Shown one piece after another: positions 1 through 12,300 of a stretch of 64,000 bases of DNA. Position 1 is the first letter of the stretch; each line of letters begins with the position of its first letter. The position numbers and the translations under genes were made by a program. Below the pieces are notes generated by a model. The model was not told the origin of the DNA. It worked only from the letters and a program-made list of their open reading frames with translations, and made no database searches. Location: positions 7,680,402-7,744,401 of the forward strand of contig NC_051433.1 in assembly GCF_001649575.2 (NCBI RefSeq), written 5' to 3'. This DNA comes from Kryptolebias marmoratus (lineage: Eukaryota > Chordata > Actinopteri > Cyprinodontiformes > Rivulidae).

Positions 1-532
1 CTCCATTGTGAACCCACATGTGTTTGAGCCTGTGTCATACAGTAAATTCATAAACAAATCAGACATTTTACAGTTCATAAAAACAAAAACTTTAGCTCAC
101 AAGAAATAACAGAAGCTCTTTAAGAATCTCAGACAATTAAAGAACCACTGACTTTGCAATTAATCTTTTATTCAGGTATGTAATATTAGTTATTTTTTTC
201 CCCATAAACCTCCTTTCTCATCAGAAGCAGTCCACTTGAGCTCAGACACTCAAAAGCAAAAGGGAATTCTGGCTGACATCTAATTGGTTGCTTCAGAAAA
301 AAACAGATGAAGACTAATGAGTGCTGATCAACAACAACAACAATGAAAAAGGAAGACAAATGATATAATGGCAGCCAAACTGACAAGGTTAAGGGAGGCA
401 AATAACTTCCGGCCTTGTTTAGTTTCACTGTTAAACTCAGTTCTCACAGGTGAAAACACAGTAAACTTTGTTTTTTTTGTCTTTAGTGTTGCATTGACAT
501 GAATCTGCTAATCATCTACAATAAAACATCCG

Positions 533-707
533 TCCATCCACCCATCCACCCATCCACCCATCCATCCATCCACCCATCCACCCATCCATCCATCCACCCA
601 TCCACCCATCCACCCATCCATCCATCCACCCATCCATCCACCCATCCACCCACCCATCCACCCATCCATCCATCCATCCATCCATCCATCCATCCATCCA
701 TCCATTC
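533..707. repeat. (CATC/CACC)n tetranucleotide array
   Basis: About 175 nt of CCAT repeats alternate irregularly with CCAC variants in the left two thirds and become pure CATC in the last 40 or so nt. It produces spurious repetitive open frames in several frames. It forms the 3' tail of the adjacent LINE remnant. Confidence 0.97.
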
Positions 708-1195
708 ACCTTCTCCCACTTGTTTGTGGTATGTTTGCTGGGGTAACAAGCCCAGGAGGGGAACTTAGACATCTTTCTCAACAATGAGACTCTCCAGCTC
801 CTTCTGGGGGATTCTGAGGTGTTCTCAGGGCAGATAGGAAGCATATCCCACCAGCAGGTTCAGGGTCTCCTCCTAGTGGGGCATGCCCGAAAACCCAAGA
901 GGCATCTAAAATAGATACACGATCCACCTCAGCTGACTCCTTTCAATGTGGAGGAGCAGGATTTCCCCCAGGATGACAAAGCTTCTCATCTTATCTCTAA
1001 GGCTGAGCACAGCCACCCTATAGAGGGAGTTTATTTAAGCTGGGATTGCATTCTGTTGATCATGATCTACACCTCATGACCATAGGTGAGGGCTGGAGAG
1101 TAGAAGGACCAGTAAATTGAGAGCTTTGTCTTTTGACTCAGCTTTTCCTTGGCCACAACAGACCAGAGATACAACTTTATTACAGTTCAGGCTTC
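533..1195 (-). mobile_element. 5'-truncated LINE remnant with (GGAT)n tail
   Basis: Read on the minus strand this is the C-terminal end of a decayed non-LTR retrotransposon ORF. Recognisable blocks are VAVLSLRDKMRSFVI, LLLHIERSQLRW and the end LLGLLPQ, broken by stops and frameshifts. They match a common teleost LINE whose C terminus has a basic RSQLRWLGH-type motif; RTE-like is my best guess for the clade. A long (GGAT)n array (533-707) sits just after the ORF end, as the 3' tail of such elements does. Only the last roughly 500 nt before the tail is present. Confidence 0.7.
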
Positions 1196-4100
1196 AATCT
1201 GTCAGTACAACTGAAACTTTTTAAAAACAAAACAAAACAATTTCTTTTATTTATTCTCTTTAATTATAGATCTTTTTAAACAAATGAGTAAATGGATCAA
1301 ATTTATTAGGAGTTTTTACAGATTGAGAAAGATTCAAAAACTGAAGAATAATTGAAATCTAAAACAGTATTTTGACAGATAAATAAGCTTACTCTTAGAA
1401 GTCATCTTGTTGTCATCATATGCATTGCTCAAATGCAATTGGACAGTTTATTCATTTTTTTTCCTGGAAAGCACATGTTTGTCTTTTTTTTCCTGGCTTT
1501 ATTTTTTTTTTCTTGTGGTGTGCCACATAAGGACAGTTAAATATGTACTAAAACCATGCCGGCCCTGACACTCAGTAAGCTTACGACAGCTGTCGAAAAA
1601 ACCCCAAAAACCTGCATCTAAAAATACAAAAATATAAAAATATAATCACATATAACACACTTAAATATATTTTTGATATATACTTTGTTTGCAAACATGT
1701 TGTATCAATTACATTTTTAGCCAGTCAAATCATGAATGATAATATGGCATCAAGATGCAACAAAAGACACAGTTGTTTCAAATGTATTCAGACTCTTTTG
1801 TGGACCTGTCATATTACTAATGATGATGAAAGCATTCTGGACTAGACATCCTCCGTAATCAAGGACAGTTGAGATGTTTATCACTGTTCTGTTCCACACT
1901 GTCTTGCCTGTACCAACAACAAATAAATCTCATGCCATAAACAGTGGACTGTGGTACATGCTGGTGAATGGTAATTGTCAATTATGCCAATCAAAATCCA
2001 ATTGTCCAAGCACAAATCTTCCATTATTGAATTTATGTCTAATGTTCTCACCCAGGCTTGCAGACACATTATGAGATTACATTATCGTCTGTCACTACAC
2101 TTCCAACCCCATGTGTAAAGTGGCAAATTACAATTACATAATTAAGACAGTTTCAATAATTAGATAAAAGAATAAAGCAGATTTAGAATTAGAAGTCTTA
2201 GTTATTGGACAGATGATGCTGTCTAATAAAGGAACACTTTACAGAGGTAATTTTAACTGCATTCAAACAGTTTTCAAGATGCTTAGCCATGCTTTTCCCA
2301 CTCTGTCTCAATAAAAACTTTTTTTTCTTTTAGATGCCACAAGCTTGTCAAAAGGAGTGACTCTGATGTCAGTGACATTGTCAAAAGTATGGATGAAATT
2401 ATTTTCTGAAAAAAAAACCAAATCTTTATTTATAAACTTGACATTCAGCACTCAGAAGCTGACAAGACTCGGGGGTTAGCAGGCTGTGGCCTAATCAGCC
2501 AAGCGGAAAAGGTATTCTTCTCTGTAGTCTGCAGATGAAGCTTCCACCCACGAGTCATGTTTAAAGATTTATGCAAACAGCAAAGAAAGTGCCACCAGGT
2601 TTAAACTGATACTTAGCATGTTACAACCACAGTTATATGACCATAGATATAGGAATTGAATGGGGCCACTTTTTTTTTTTTTCCTACAGCAACACCTTTT
2701 CATAAAAGATGCTTTTTATCTGAAATTACTTACTAGCATTAAAACTTGTTGAAACATATTACTGGATTGATCAAACTGCATTTGCAGTGTTTACCAGAGG
2801 TAATAACAAAACTTCAACCATTTTAGCAAATGACAAACAAACAAACAAAAACATGAATACATTTAAATTTAAATCTGTCCTCAACTATGTTTACACTCTG
2901 ACAAGTAGTAATGCGCATCAGGTTTAATTTCATAGCTTCACAAAAGCCACTGCACTCAGCATGTCATTGCTTATCAAACATGATGGAAAATTAAACAGAA
3001 TCAAAATGTAACATATTGAAACAACACAAAGGAACCCAACATACCAACAAAACAAGCAACATTTTAGTTAACATCCACATGAGGATTGCTTCAGCATAAT
3101 CACGCTGAATGCTACAGTATAGATTTTTTATTATGTTGATTTAAAATATATGTATATAATGTAAATAAATCTTTGGTAGTATGTTGAATGGGAGAGATGT
3201 TAATTTGTTTATTTTTAAAAAAGAAAAATACTAATTTCAATGCTTAAACATAATGTTACTTAGAGTGTAGCTTTATATTTACATCTTTCAGAGAACACCT
3301 ATTAGATTTGATGTAGATAGGTTTTATGGCAACAACAGATTTAAAATGAATATTCTGCATTTTTAAGCTCATCTTGAATGATGATTTATTTGAGAGAGAA
3401 AGCGTCTCCTCGGTGAAAAAATGAAGACTGACAGAGTATAAAATCACTGAACTATTAAAAAAAACAAACACTTTTTCTCTTCACTGGCTTTAAAAGATTG
3501 ATAAGACAGGAGAAGAGTTTTGCCTGAAAGAAGTGTCCATATTTTATGTCATGCCTGTGCAGAATGACAGGTAACTAGGGAATGGTAAGATAGGTTGCCA
3601 TTTTGTTAAACAAAGTAATTAGGTGGAAGAGCAGAAAAGTTGTTGCCATGGAGTAAGGAATAGCTTAAAGAACAGCAACAACAAGAAAGACCTAGAGAAG
3701 ACAATAATTGAAAATAAATGCTGGCACATATGGAAGTATTTTTTTTTTTCTTAACATATAACTGTGTGTGCATGTAGATAACACAAAATGTGTTCAGACA
3801 GTATTTACTGTATACTAGTGAGCCTTTGTGCCTTTGTGGTGTTAATCGTTTACTCCTTTGTGGTCCCTGTTGCAGCTGCATCATATGTATGATGTAGTTT
3901 AAAATAATATGTTCACTCAAAAATCTGGATCAAACAATTTGGCCAGAAGTGGAATAAAAAAAAAAATTATGAGTTGATTATTAACCACAAACCAATCTAA
4001 TCAAAGTGTGCAAGCAGTTTGCACAACAAAACATAATCAGGAGCTGCTAACCGAGCCATTGAGGACTCAGTTTGAATTTGTTCACGTTGATAGAATCACC

Positions 4101-4240
4101 AAGGCGACTCACTGCTTTCAAACTCTAGAAGTGTTTTCTTTTTTTTCTCTCTGGGTCTCACCTTGGAAAAACTTATTTTATTTTCTTTTGTTGGTTTGGT
4201 TTGCACGTAGATGGAAATGACTATATATATATATAAAATC
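1196..4240. other. intergenic, no gene seen
   Basis: AT-rich sequence with homopolymer A and T runs. Open frames are short, lack family features and overlap on both strands. Nothing further was recognised. Confidence 0.7.
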
Positions 4241-4241
4241 G

Positions 4242-4392
4242 TCACCTTCTTAAAATAATTACCTAAGTCATTTTTTGCAATTTTTCAGGAAACACAAAAA
4301 AATGAACCATTTGTTGATTGTTGAGATGATTTAGCCAAAAAAAAATCATTTTTGAAAAAAAAATGACTTAGGCAATTATTTTAAGAAGGTGA
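4242..4392. mobile_element. MITE-like element with 35-bp inverted repeats
   Basis: The left arm 4242-4276 begins TCACCTTCTTAAAATAATTA and continues CCTAAGTCATTTTTT. The right arm 4358-4392 is its reverse complement with a single mismatch (ATTGCC for ATTACC). The roughly 80-nt interior is AT-rich and non-coding. The near-perfect terminal repeats and small size suggest a miniature inverted-repeat transposable element. No clear target-site duplication was seen and the superfamily is unknown. Confidence 0.65.
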
Positions 4393-7300
4393 TGTAATAT
4401 TTAAGAAAGCATTCTGACATGCAGTTAGGTTTTAAAGGATTATGTCTATCAGTTGTAGTATGGTAAACTATTCTGCTTCACCTCATTTTGTAAACTCCCA
4501 CCTGAAATCTCATGAGCCCAGATTGTATTTTAGGGTGTATACCTGTGTGTAATGTCATAATATAACTGATGAAACATAAAATTATGACCAGCCATCTCAA
4601 ACTAAAATACATTCTGTTTAACCTATTAAAGCAAAAACAAAAAAATGAAACAAAATTTAAAAATTCAAGATTGTCTGGGGTATTTCATACAGTAACCAGA
4701 TCACTAAACACTTTGGCTCTGTAAAATGTTGTGCAAAATCTTTAAAGACTGAGGGTTTTTTTTTTTTCCACAGATGTCATAAGATCTCATTTTGCTTCTA
4801 TATGTGTGAAACGTGACATATATATGTGTATAAGTAGACTAGTTGCTGCTTTAAAGAAGGGTGGACTGCATTGTTCATTGAGTATTTAATTTGTTTTTAG
4901 TTATTTTGTTTAAAACTAAGATGATTAAAGGAGTTGGCAACAATATATCTATATTCAAAATCATATCTGTTATAATTCTACAAGCTTAAACAAAAACAAA
5001 CTGCTTTTCTTTTTTCTTTTTCTCTTAGAAGCTCCTTCACTTACATTTAATGCATTTTAAATATTGCTTGCCTTGAACTTAAGATGTCATATCACCAGCT
5101 CATAGATGAAGGTCAAATTGCTCCTATTTCCATCGTCTTTGATGACGACACTGCTATACAACAACAATGCAGCTTTTGTTATGTTTAAGTTTTTGCCCCA
5201 CACTCAAGTACACACATGCATACTGACAGAGGTGGAGTACTACTTCATTAGACATGTGATAGGGCAAGTATGTGAACCTGCACGTTTGTCCCTTGACATT
5301 ATTTAGAAGCAGACCACAACACTAGATAGACCTTGTTAGCTCTTCTTGCCTGAAAGTATTGAATTGATTTTACCTTAGAGGCTGAACCCCCTTCCCTGTA
5401 CACACAACTCTTGGAGAGAACTACCAGCTGTCTTAATGCTGAAAGAGCTCTTTTCGTAAGTGATGTAGAAATTGCATAATAGAGAGAGTTTAATGAACCC
5501 CTCCCCCCCAGGCGTGTTGGGAGGCTAACATTTCTTAATCAAACAGGCAGGGTCAGGGTGTTTGCAGAGACAATAGAAAATACACTGAAATAAAAATGAT
5601 ATTATACAATGTTTACAGGGAGATGAGCAAATCTGATTTTCATTGATATATTTGAAAATTATGAGTCAATATTTTGACTGCAGTGCATATAAAATTTGTC
5701 AATAATTTTGCCACACAAATATCAATTTTTTCTTCAGTAATATAAGAAGCAAATGTTTATAAGCTTTAAACTTGGTGTAGAAATTATTGACAAATTTTAC
5801 TAAATATTTGGAAAAAAAAAATCTTGTTTTCTCTTTTTTCACACATACTTACCATATTTGTTAGTTTATTATTTTTTATATATTGTTTTTATTTATTTAT
5901 TTATTTTGACCTTTTTTGTTGCATCTACAAGACATGAAATGTGTTGTATTAACACCAGTAATTGGTGTTTCATATTGACGTTTGTGAAGTTGTGGGAGGC
6001 AGAGATTACAGGCTTAGCAAGGTCTCAAACCTTTCCACAAGCACAGGGGATTATGAAGCAAAGATTATGACTTGTCTGAAAATAAATAAATAAATAAATA
6101 CAATTATATCTTTTTGTATTATTTATTTTTTTTTTTCTATTTTTACATCTGCATGGTAAACTTGGCTAACTTTTTAAACAGGTTTGCTGGGGGTAATCAA
6201 TCCATGTACCACAGAGTGGATGAAAAGTGCCCACTGCAAATATGGTGTGAAATGTTAAAACTATTAATAGAAGGCCAAAAATTTACATTTCCTCCTACGT
6301 ATGGTATTACCTGAAAAATGAAATACAGTGAAAAGGTAAAGGCCGGACATTTTTTTTCTTCTCTTCTGTCCAAACTTCTGAATGTCTAACTTTAAATTAC
6401 ATTAAACTAATAAATGCATGCAGTAAAGACACACAATGACCTATTTTTCATGTTATCACAATGTCCTGGTGTTTCAAAGGAATACCTGCATTATGCTGTG
6501 AAATAAAGAGATACATACAATATTGCTGTACTTCTCTATGTTTTACAGCTGTTCCATGTGCATAGCTGTAAAAATGCTGCAGTTTTGGGATTTAGGGTGA
6601 AGTACTTCACTTCAGTTCTTTACCGTGTGCCTCTTTTGAAACTGGATGTAAAGCTCTGCAATACATTAAAATAAACACTAAATTACACTTATTAGTTTTT
6701 TAAAACACATTGGTTTTGTATGAAAAAATTACAGTTTACAGCACAAAATCATAGATGAGCACAATAATAGACAAAAAAAAGACTGGTAATGCAAACCATG
6801 CTTCGCCAAGACATTAGTTGAATTTGCTTCTAGGACTAGGTTCATTATTTCAGAAAATTCTAAAAGATGATATATTGCCAGACTACCATTTCTTATCATA
6901 AATGGGTTGAATTATTATCCAAGCTGCCAGCATTTTAATGGGTCAACAGAAAATACATATATGTGTATTCTCTATGCTCTCCCTGTCCTTACACTGACTA
7001 TAATACTGTACATTGAAAAAAAAAATCTAAAAGATAATGTGACACTATTTAAAATAAAATGAACTTGAATTTATACTGAAGAAGACTTTACAGACCTTGA
7101 CTGAAAGTTAAATCTACTTTTTGAGGTAATTTTGTGTGAAAAAATGCAGACTTCCGTGTACAACGAGAGGGGTTTCCATCAGCTGAATAATTGAAATACA
7201 AACTGATTCAAGTCTTGTTTTAAAATCAACAAATAATTATTTGTGAATACGGCATAGCAAATTTAGCAGGTTTATATCCCAAAGTATCTGTGTTGTATTT

Positions 7301-7590
7301 TGATCTGATAGGGATAGTCAGGCACCCACAATGTTTTAAAATACAATCAGAAATCTAGTTTTTTCTAATGACTCCCCTTTAAAAGTTAAAATCTAAAACT
7401 CATTAATAATGGTTACAAATGGATTTTCAGTTTTAAGGTACCCAAATGTCAAGAAGGAAGTCATGTTTGTATGCCTTGTTGTATTATATATGCTAACCTT
7501 CTACAGCTCACCACCCACAGCCTGAAGCCCAAAGCGAGTGATTCAGACTTTGCTTTTTCATCAGTCACTGTGTCCAAAAGCAACATTGTA
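4393..7590. other. intergenic, no gene seen
   Basis: AT-rich DNA with many A/T runs and short ATTT or AAAT repeats (for example near 5890 and 6085). No coding, RNA or transposon signal was recognised. Confidence 0.65.
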
Positions 7591-7646
7591 AGGGGGGTGG
7601 AGGTGGGTGGGTGGTGGTGGTGGTGGTGGTGGTGGTGGTGGTGGGG
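7591..7646. repeat. (GGT)n trinucleotide repeat next to an unresolved base
   Basis: A G-rich tract leads into about a dozen GGT units, followed by GGGG and a single N at 7647. The ambiguity at the end of the tract suggests an assembly or sequencing problem in the repeat. Confidence 0.95.
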
Positions 7647-7647
7647 N

Positions 7648-10600
7648 TGTCACTGAAAATTCTGTGAAAGAAGAAGAGAAGGAAAGGGCAGGAATACCAC
7701 TGTGCCCCTAATGCATTTTCTGATAAAACAAGAAAAAAGAAAATAGGAAAGAATAACAAAAAATGCATTCATGTCTTTGTGGTAACTGCTCAAAAAGAAT
7801 AAAATCAGCTGAATAAAGATTGACAAAAAGAAAAAAAGAAAAGACGCGTAACTCAAGGTCTTGACAGAGTCTTGTCCTCAGAGTCATTAATAGCCTTTGT
7901 GGACGACTGCAGCCTTCAAGTACACACTTCCTTTTCCTTATCCACTTATTCCCTTTGTTCTCAGCCCTACTTCCCTGATCACAGTTCGCTGAAGGTTTGG
8001 CTTGAATCTAAAACTATTACAGCTGCACAGCCACTACGAGTAGCCAGACTAAAGAGAAGTGACAACAATGTCTCAAGGGAAGGTTAACAATAGAGGACAA
8101 AAGAAATTTGAAAAAGAAAAAAAGGAAACGTGACTGCATAAAAAAAAATCATATAGAATATAACCAAAGAAAGGGGGATTAAGGCAGCAGAAGAATAGAA
8201 ATGTTGAAGATCAGTGGGAAGATGGGGGAGTCTTATCCTATAATATTAAACTTTTTTTTTTCTTTTTTTCAGGACAGTAATTTATTATCCCCACTATAAT
8301 AAACATAAACATTTTGCATGCCACACATTCAGTGTAAGTTTAATAATCTACCTTGGGTCCACTATGATGCTAAAATTTTTAAAAATCCATGTCACTGAGT
8401 GATGCCCATAACATTTTTAACACTTTGTGACAAGATGTTGACGTGAAATTATGCACTAGTACCACATAAATATTCTCTGTGGAATTCAAATCATCTGGTT
8501 TGTCATGGCAGAAACACATTCCTAATTTAAAATTAGCTAATAAAAGAACTGTCTATAAAGGTAAGAGAGAGTGTCAGGTTGAGTGCTAGGGGACTTTTTT
8601 TAAGGGAACAAGGCCTTAATTTTAGTGCGAGATTTTTACACTGCTTAGTAATATGACTTTTCATACACAATGTTATAACTTTTGTAGACTGTTGCTGTAG
8701 GGTTGGGTTTAAAAAAAATCTTATGCCATTAATTACTGCTACACACCTTAAACTCCAACAAAGACAAAAATTGCGGTGCTGATTTGTACTTAGCATGGAA
8801 ACTACAATGGATTCAATGTTTTTGTGCAATCTCGTCTAAACAGCGATTGTGATCCCAGCATTGTTTATGTGCAATGGTAAAGTTTTCACAATCAACATTG
8901 GAAAATCTATAACGTTTCCAGGAGATCATTCATGCGTAAATAGGGTCTAATGCTGGTAAAACAGGAAAGGAGTGCAAGAATCAACACATAAGATAAATAG
9001 ATGGAATAACAACAGAAGGAGCAACAGTACTACACCCTGCCAGAGCTCATGAGACTCAGGTGGCAACAATAAAGCTACAGCTAAAACTAAAGAAAACTAA
9101 AATATTTGTAAGGGCCTATAATCAGTATAGTGGAGCAATGTCTCTAACTATCTGTCTGGCATAGACTATTCTTGTTACCTTTAAGGTAGTTTTTCTTAAA
9201 GGAAAAGTGTAGGTTGTTGACTGTGATGACCTGTCCAGATTGCAGCACTTCTCATCCATTGAATGCTTGAAATGGGCACCAATGCCTTGCCACGCAGGAC
9301 AGGATTAAACAGGTACAGAAAGTGGTTAGATGGGAGTAAATTATAGTCTGTTTTGTGACAGTACATATGCACAGTGCTTTTCCATTTTGCTTGTGCATAA
9401 AATAAGAATGTTCTACTCTTGACCAGAGTCACAGACATCAGAGTAAAAATAATGGTTAAATTGAAAGCAGCAATTAAACTCTTAGAGTTAATTAAACTCT
9501 TAGATTTATTTGTAAGTAGGTCAGTACTGTACATTTCTAATCATTGTATTACTTTACAAACTTTGCTTCTCTGAATATTAGAGAAGTAATAATTGCATAT
9601 TTTGTGCCTTTGAAATTAAATAAATATTACAATAATAAATCATTACTATATTGTTTAAAGTTATACATTATGCAATTCTTTGAGATCAAGAATCTTCTAA
9701 GGCATTGTCTTCAGGGGACATTATTGTGCTGTTTACTGATGTCAAACTCAGGCTTAGAGAGATGACACAGAGATTGAACTCACTCAGCTATTAATTCATT
9801 CTTGTTCCACACAACTCTATTAATACAAATGAAACTATTAGTTGAATACACCTGTGTGCATTTTTAAAACCTCCTCTTCTACACACACTCACACAGATAT
9901 AATTCAAATGCACATGCAATTTATGAGCCTTGCACATTGCAAATGGCTGATTATCAATGTCAGGGTACTGCAGACTCAACACTTTGTCACTTTCACATTA
10001 TCGGAGCTCTGTTAGGCATTACAGATAGTGTTCATACTGAAGTTATTTTACCTGCCATAATGATATAAACTAACCACAGACACCATTCAAAACAAAGACT
10101 GTTTATCTGCAGTACATAATTGTTTCCCCACCCAAACACTGCAGAAAATTTAGGTTGTTCAGATAAATCAATATGCAACCAGAAAAATAAGCAATACAAT
10201 GCCTATCACACATACAAAACACAAACATATGGACATACAAGAATTATTTGTTGTAATGCTTACCTCTCCTATCTGTGGTCTTTGACAAAAAATGTGGTAA
10301 CTTAAGAATGTAGTTTCTGCTGTTTACATGCATGTCTGATTAAATTTACATGACCTTGCCCTGGAAACAATAATTGCAGCAAAGGTTAATGTAGCTCACA
10401 AAAATAGATGTAGTCTGGGGATGGATGACTTAAATTCTATCAATCATTGTTGAAAGCTGCATAAAGGAGGAAGAAGTGTGAGATTGGCAGACAGTTAACC
10501 ATGAAATTCACTTTCACTGACGTCTAGCAGGTTGCAATTTTCCAGAGGGATTGAGCTGAATCCTTTGCACTCACGTGTCACATACTGTTTGTGTGTACTT

Positions 10601-12000
10601 GTATGGCAGGATTAGAGGGCACAGAGTTTGCTCTTGTAATCCTAGTTTACAACTTTTAATCAAGTACTGACTTATGCTTGATTTAGGAAAATTTTGACCT
10701 TTTTTTTCTGTGACACAAATCTGATCACAGTATATATATATATATATAATCATATGAAGCACTGTACTGTTTCTATAATGCTAAAATGTAATAATAATAA
10801 TAATAATAATAAAGTAAAATTATAAAACTTAGATATCACCTAAAAATTATAAATCTGCAAAGCCAGACTTGGTCACATTCTATTTACATGTGTGTTACAC
10901 TAAAAACAAGTAAAATGTCTCACTGACATACGACAATGTTTAAGGCTGTAAATACACCCTATGCTGTGTCTGTAACAAGCCAAACAAAGGTCTACACTTT
11001 TCTCCCCAATTAGGATATGTTTCTCATTGCAAGTTTATAACTTTTGACAACCACTGCCTGACTCTTTGAGCCTTTTTGTTTTACCAAGAGGTTTGGACAT
11101 TTTCTGGTGTAGTATATGAATATATTCAGTAAATTATGTGGCTTTTTGCAGCTGTCTTCTGTCAGGGCTTAAAAAGTTCATGGGCCTGGCCAGCGGTCAG
11201 AGGGGAAGTGCCAGTAAACAAATAAACAGGAAATGCATCAAACTGGTTGAATTAACTCATACTGCCAAAACAAAAGTGCATGCAGTCACTTCTGGAGTTG
11301 GAGAGAGACAAGCAGATAAAGAAACAGTGAGAGGGGGAAAGATGATGGTAATACAACTGCTCTCTCGCCCAATTCTGTATTCCCTGCAGCATGAATTAAC
11401 ATTTTATATTCAGAGCAGTATGTGAGTTGCTCTGGCTCTGCTGAGGGCTCAGTGATCTCTCATAAACTTGGCAAGCTCTGTAGGCTTCTACACTGGCATT
11501 TATAATTAGCCATCCACATCCACATATTGCCTGTGGGACACAGTCTATGTATTATTATATTATTATTATAAAAACAATAGAATCAATCATCCTAGCTGCT
11601 CAAGAAAACATTGTGTCATTTTTATTTTCCATTAGACAAAAAATAGCTTCAATGCGGGTGCATATATGAAAAAGGAATGTAAATTAGGAATGGTGCAGTG
11701 GCATTACTTCTGTGAAACTACACAGATTAGTTACTCAATCTTTCCAATAGCTTTTCTTATAACTAATGTCTGTGACAATACATATTACAAGTTAAACTAC
11801 ATTCATATCTTTAATATTACTCATTGTTACTAGATTTCAATAATACTTACAATTTATACCCATCTTGTTGTCAACGTGTCTGGAGAAAATCACACAATTT
11901 TCAAAGTTATTTAAGTTTTCTTTTACATGTAATGTAGGAAAACAGTTTCAGATACAATCCCTTTTATACATTTTCCTGCTAATGATGGTAAACATGACAA
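7648..12000. other. intergenic, no gene seen
   Basis: AT-rich DNA. It includes a short direct duplication at about 9474-9505 (AATTAAACTCTTAG twice), a (TA)n tract near 10731-10748 and (TAA)n at 10788-10812. Open frames have no recognisable family features. Confidence 0.6.
10788..10812. repeat. (TAA)n microsatellite
   Basis: Eight TAA units in a row, preceded about 40 nt upstream by a short (TA)n tract. Confidence 0.9.
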
Positions 12001-12009
12001 TAGCCATGG

Positions 12010-12300
12010 CTTGTTGTCCTCCTTAAACTTTTAGTTTATTGAGCCTTTGCTCTGTTGAGGGCTGAGCAGGGGGGCGGTGGTACAAAGAGACAATGAGAGG
12101 GTGGTCACCTTGCAGAGTTCTTGTCAGGAAGGACTTAATGACATGCTCAGTGTCGCAGACACTGTTAGGAACAAACAGGGCCCGCATCAAAGATTGTGAA
12201 GATAATTGCTGCCTAATTTGCATAAGAAATGTTGTCAAACCAAATGGGGTCCTGAGCAAATAGGCATGTACATAATATCACTGATGCGTAATTAAAGGTG
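12010..12300. promoter_or_regulatory. candidate conserved non-coding block A
   Basis: This block is of higher complexity and less AT-rich than its surroundings. It holds a POU octamer ATTTGCAT (12216-12223), and GATAATTG and GCGTAATTAA homeodomain-type cores. There is no coding signal. The regulatory role is inferred only from composition and motif content. Confidence 0.25.

Noticed and set aside
499..844. Open frames of repeated HPSI/HPPT and WMDG units on both strands
   Set aside because: They are translations of the (CATC)n array and the broken end of the LINE, not genes.
11138..11425. Plus-strand open frame of 95 codons starting in a moderately complex block
   Set aside because: No splice context, signal or domain could be supported, so it was not called as a gene.
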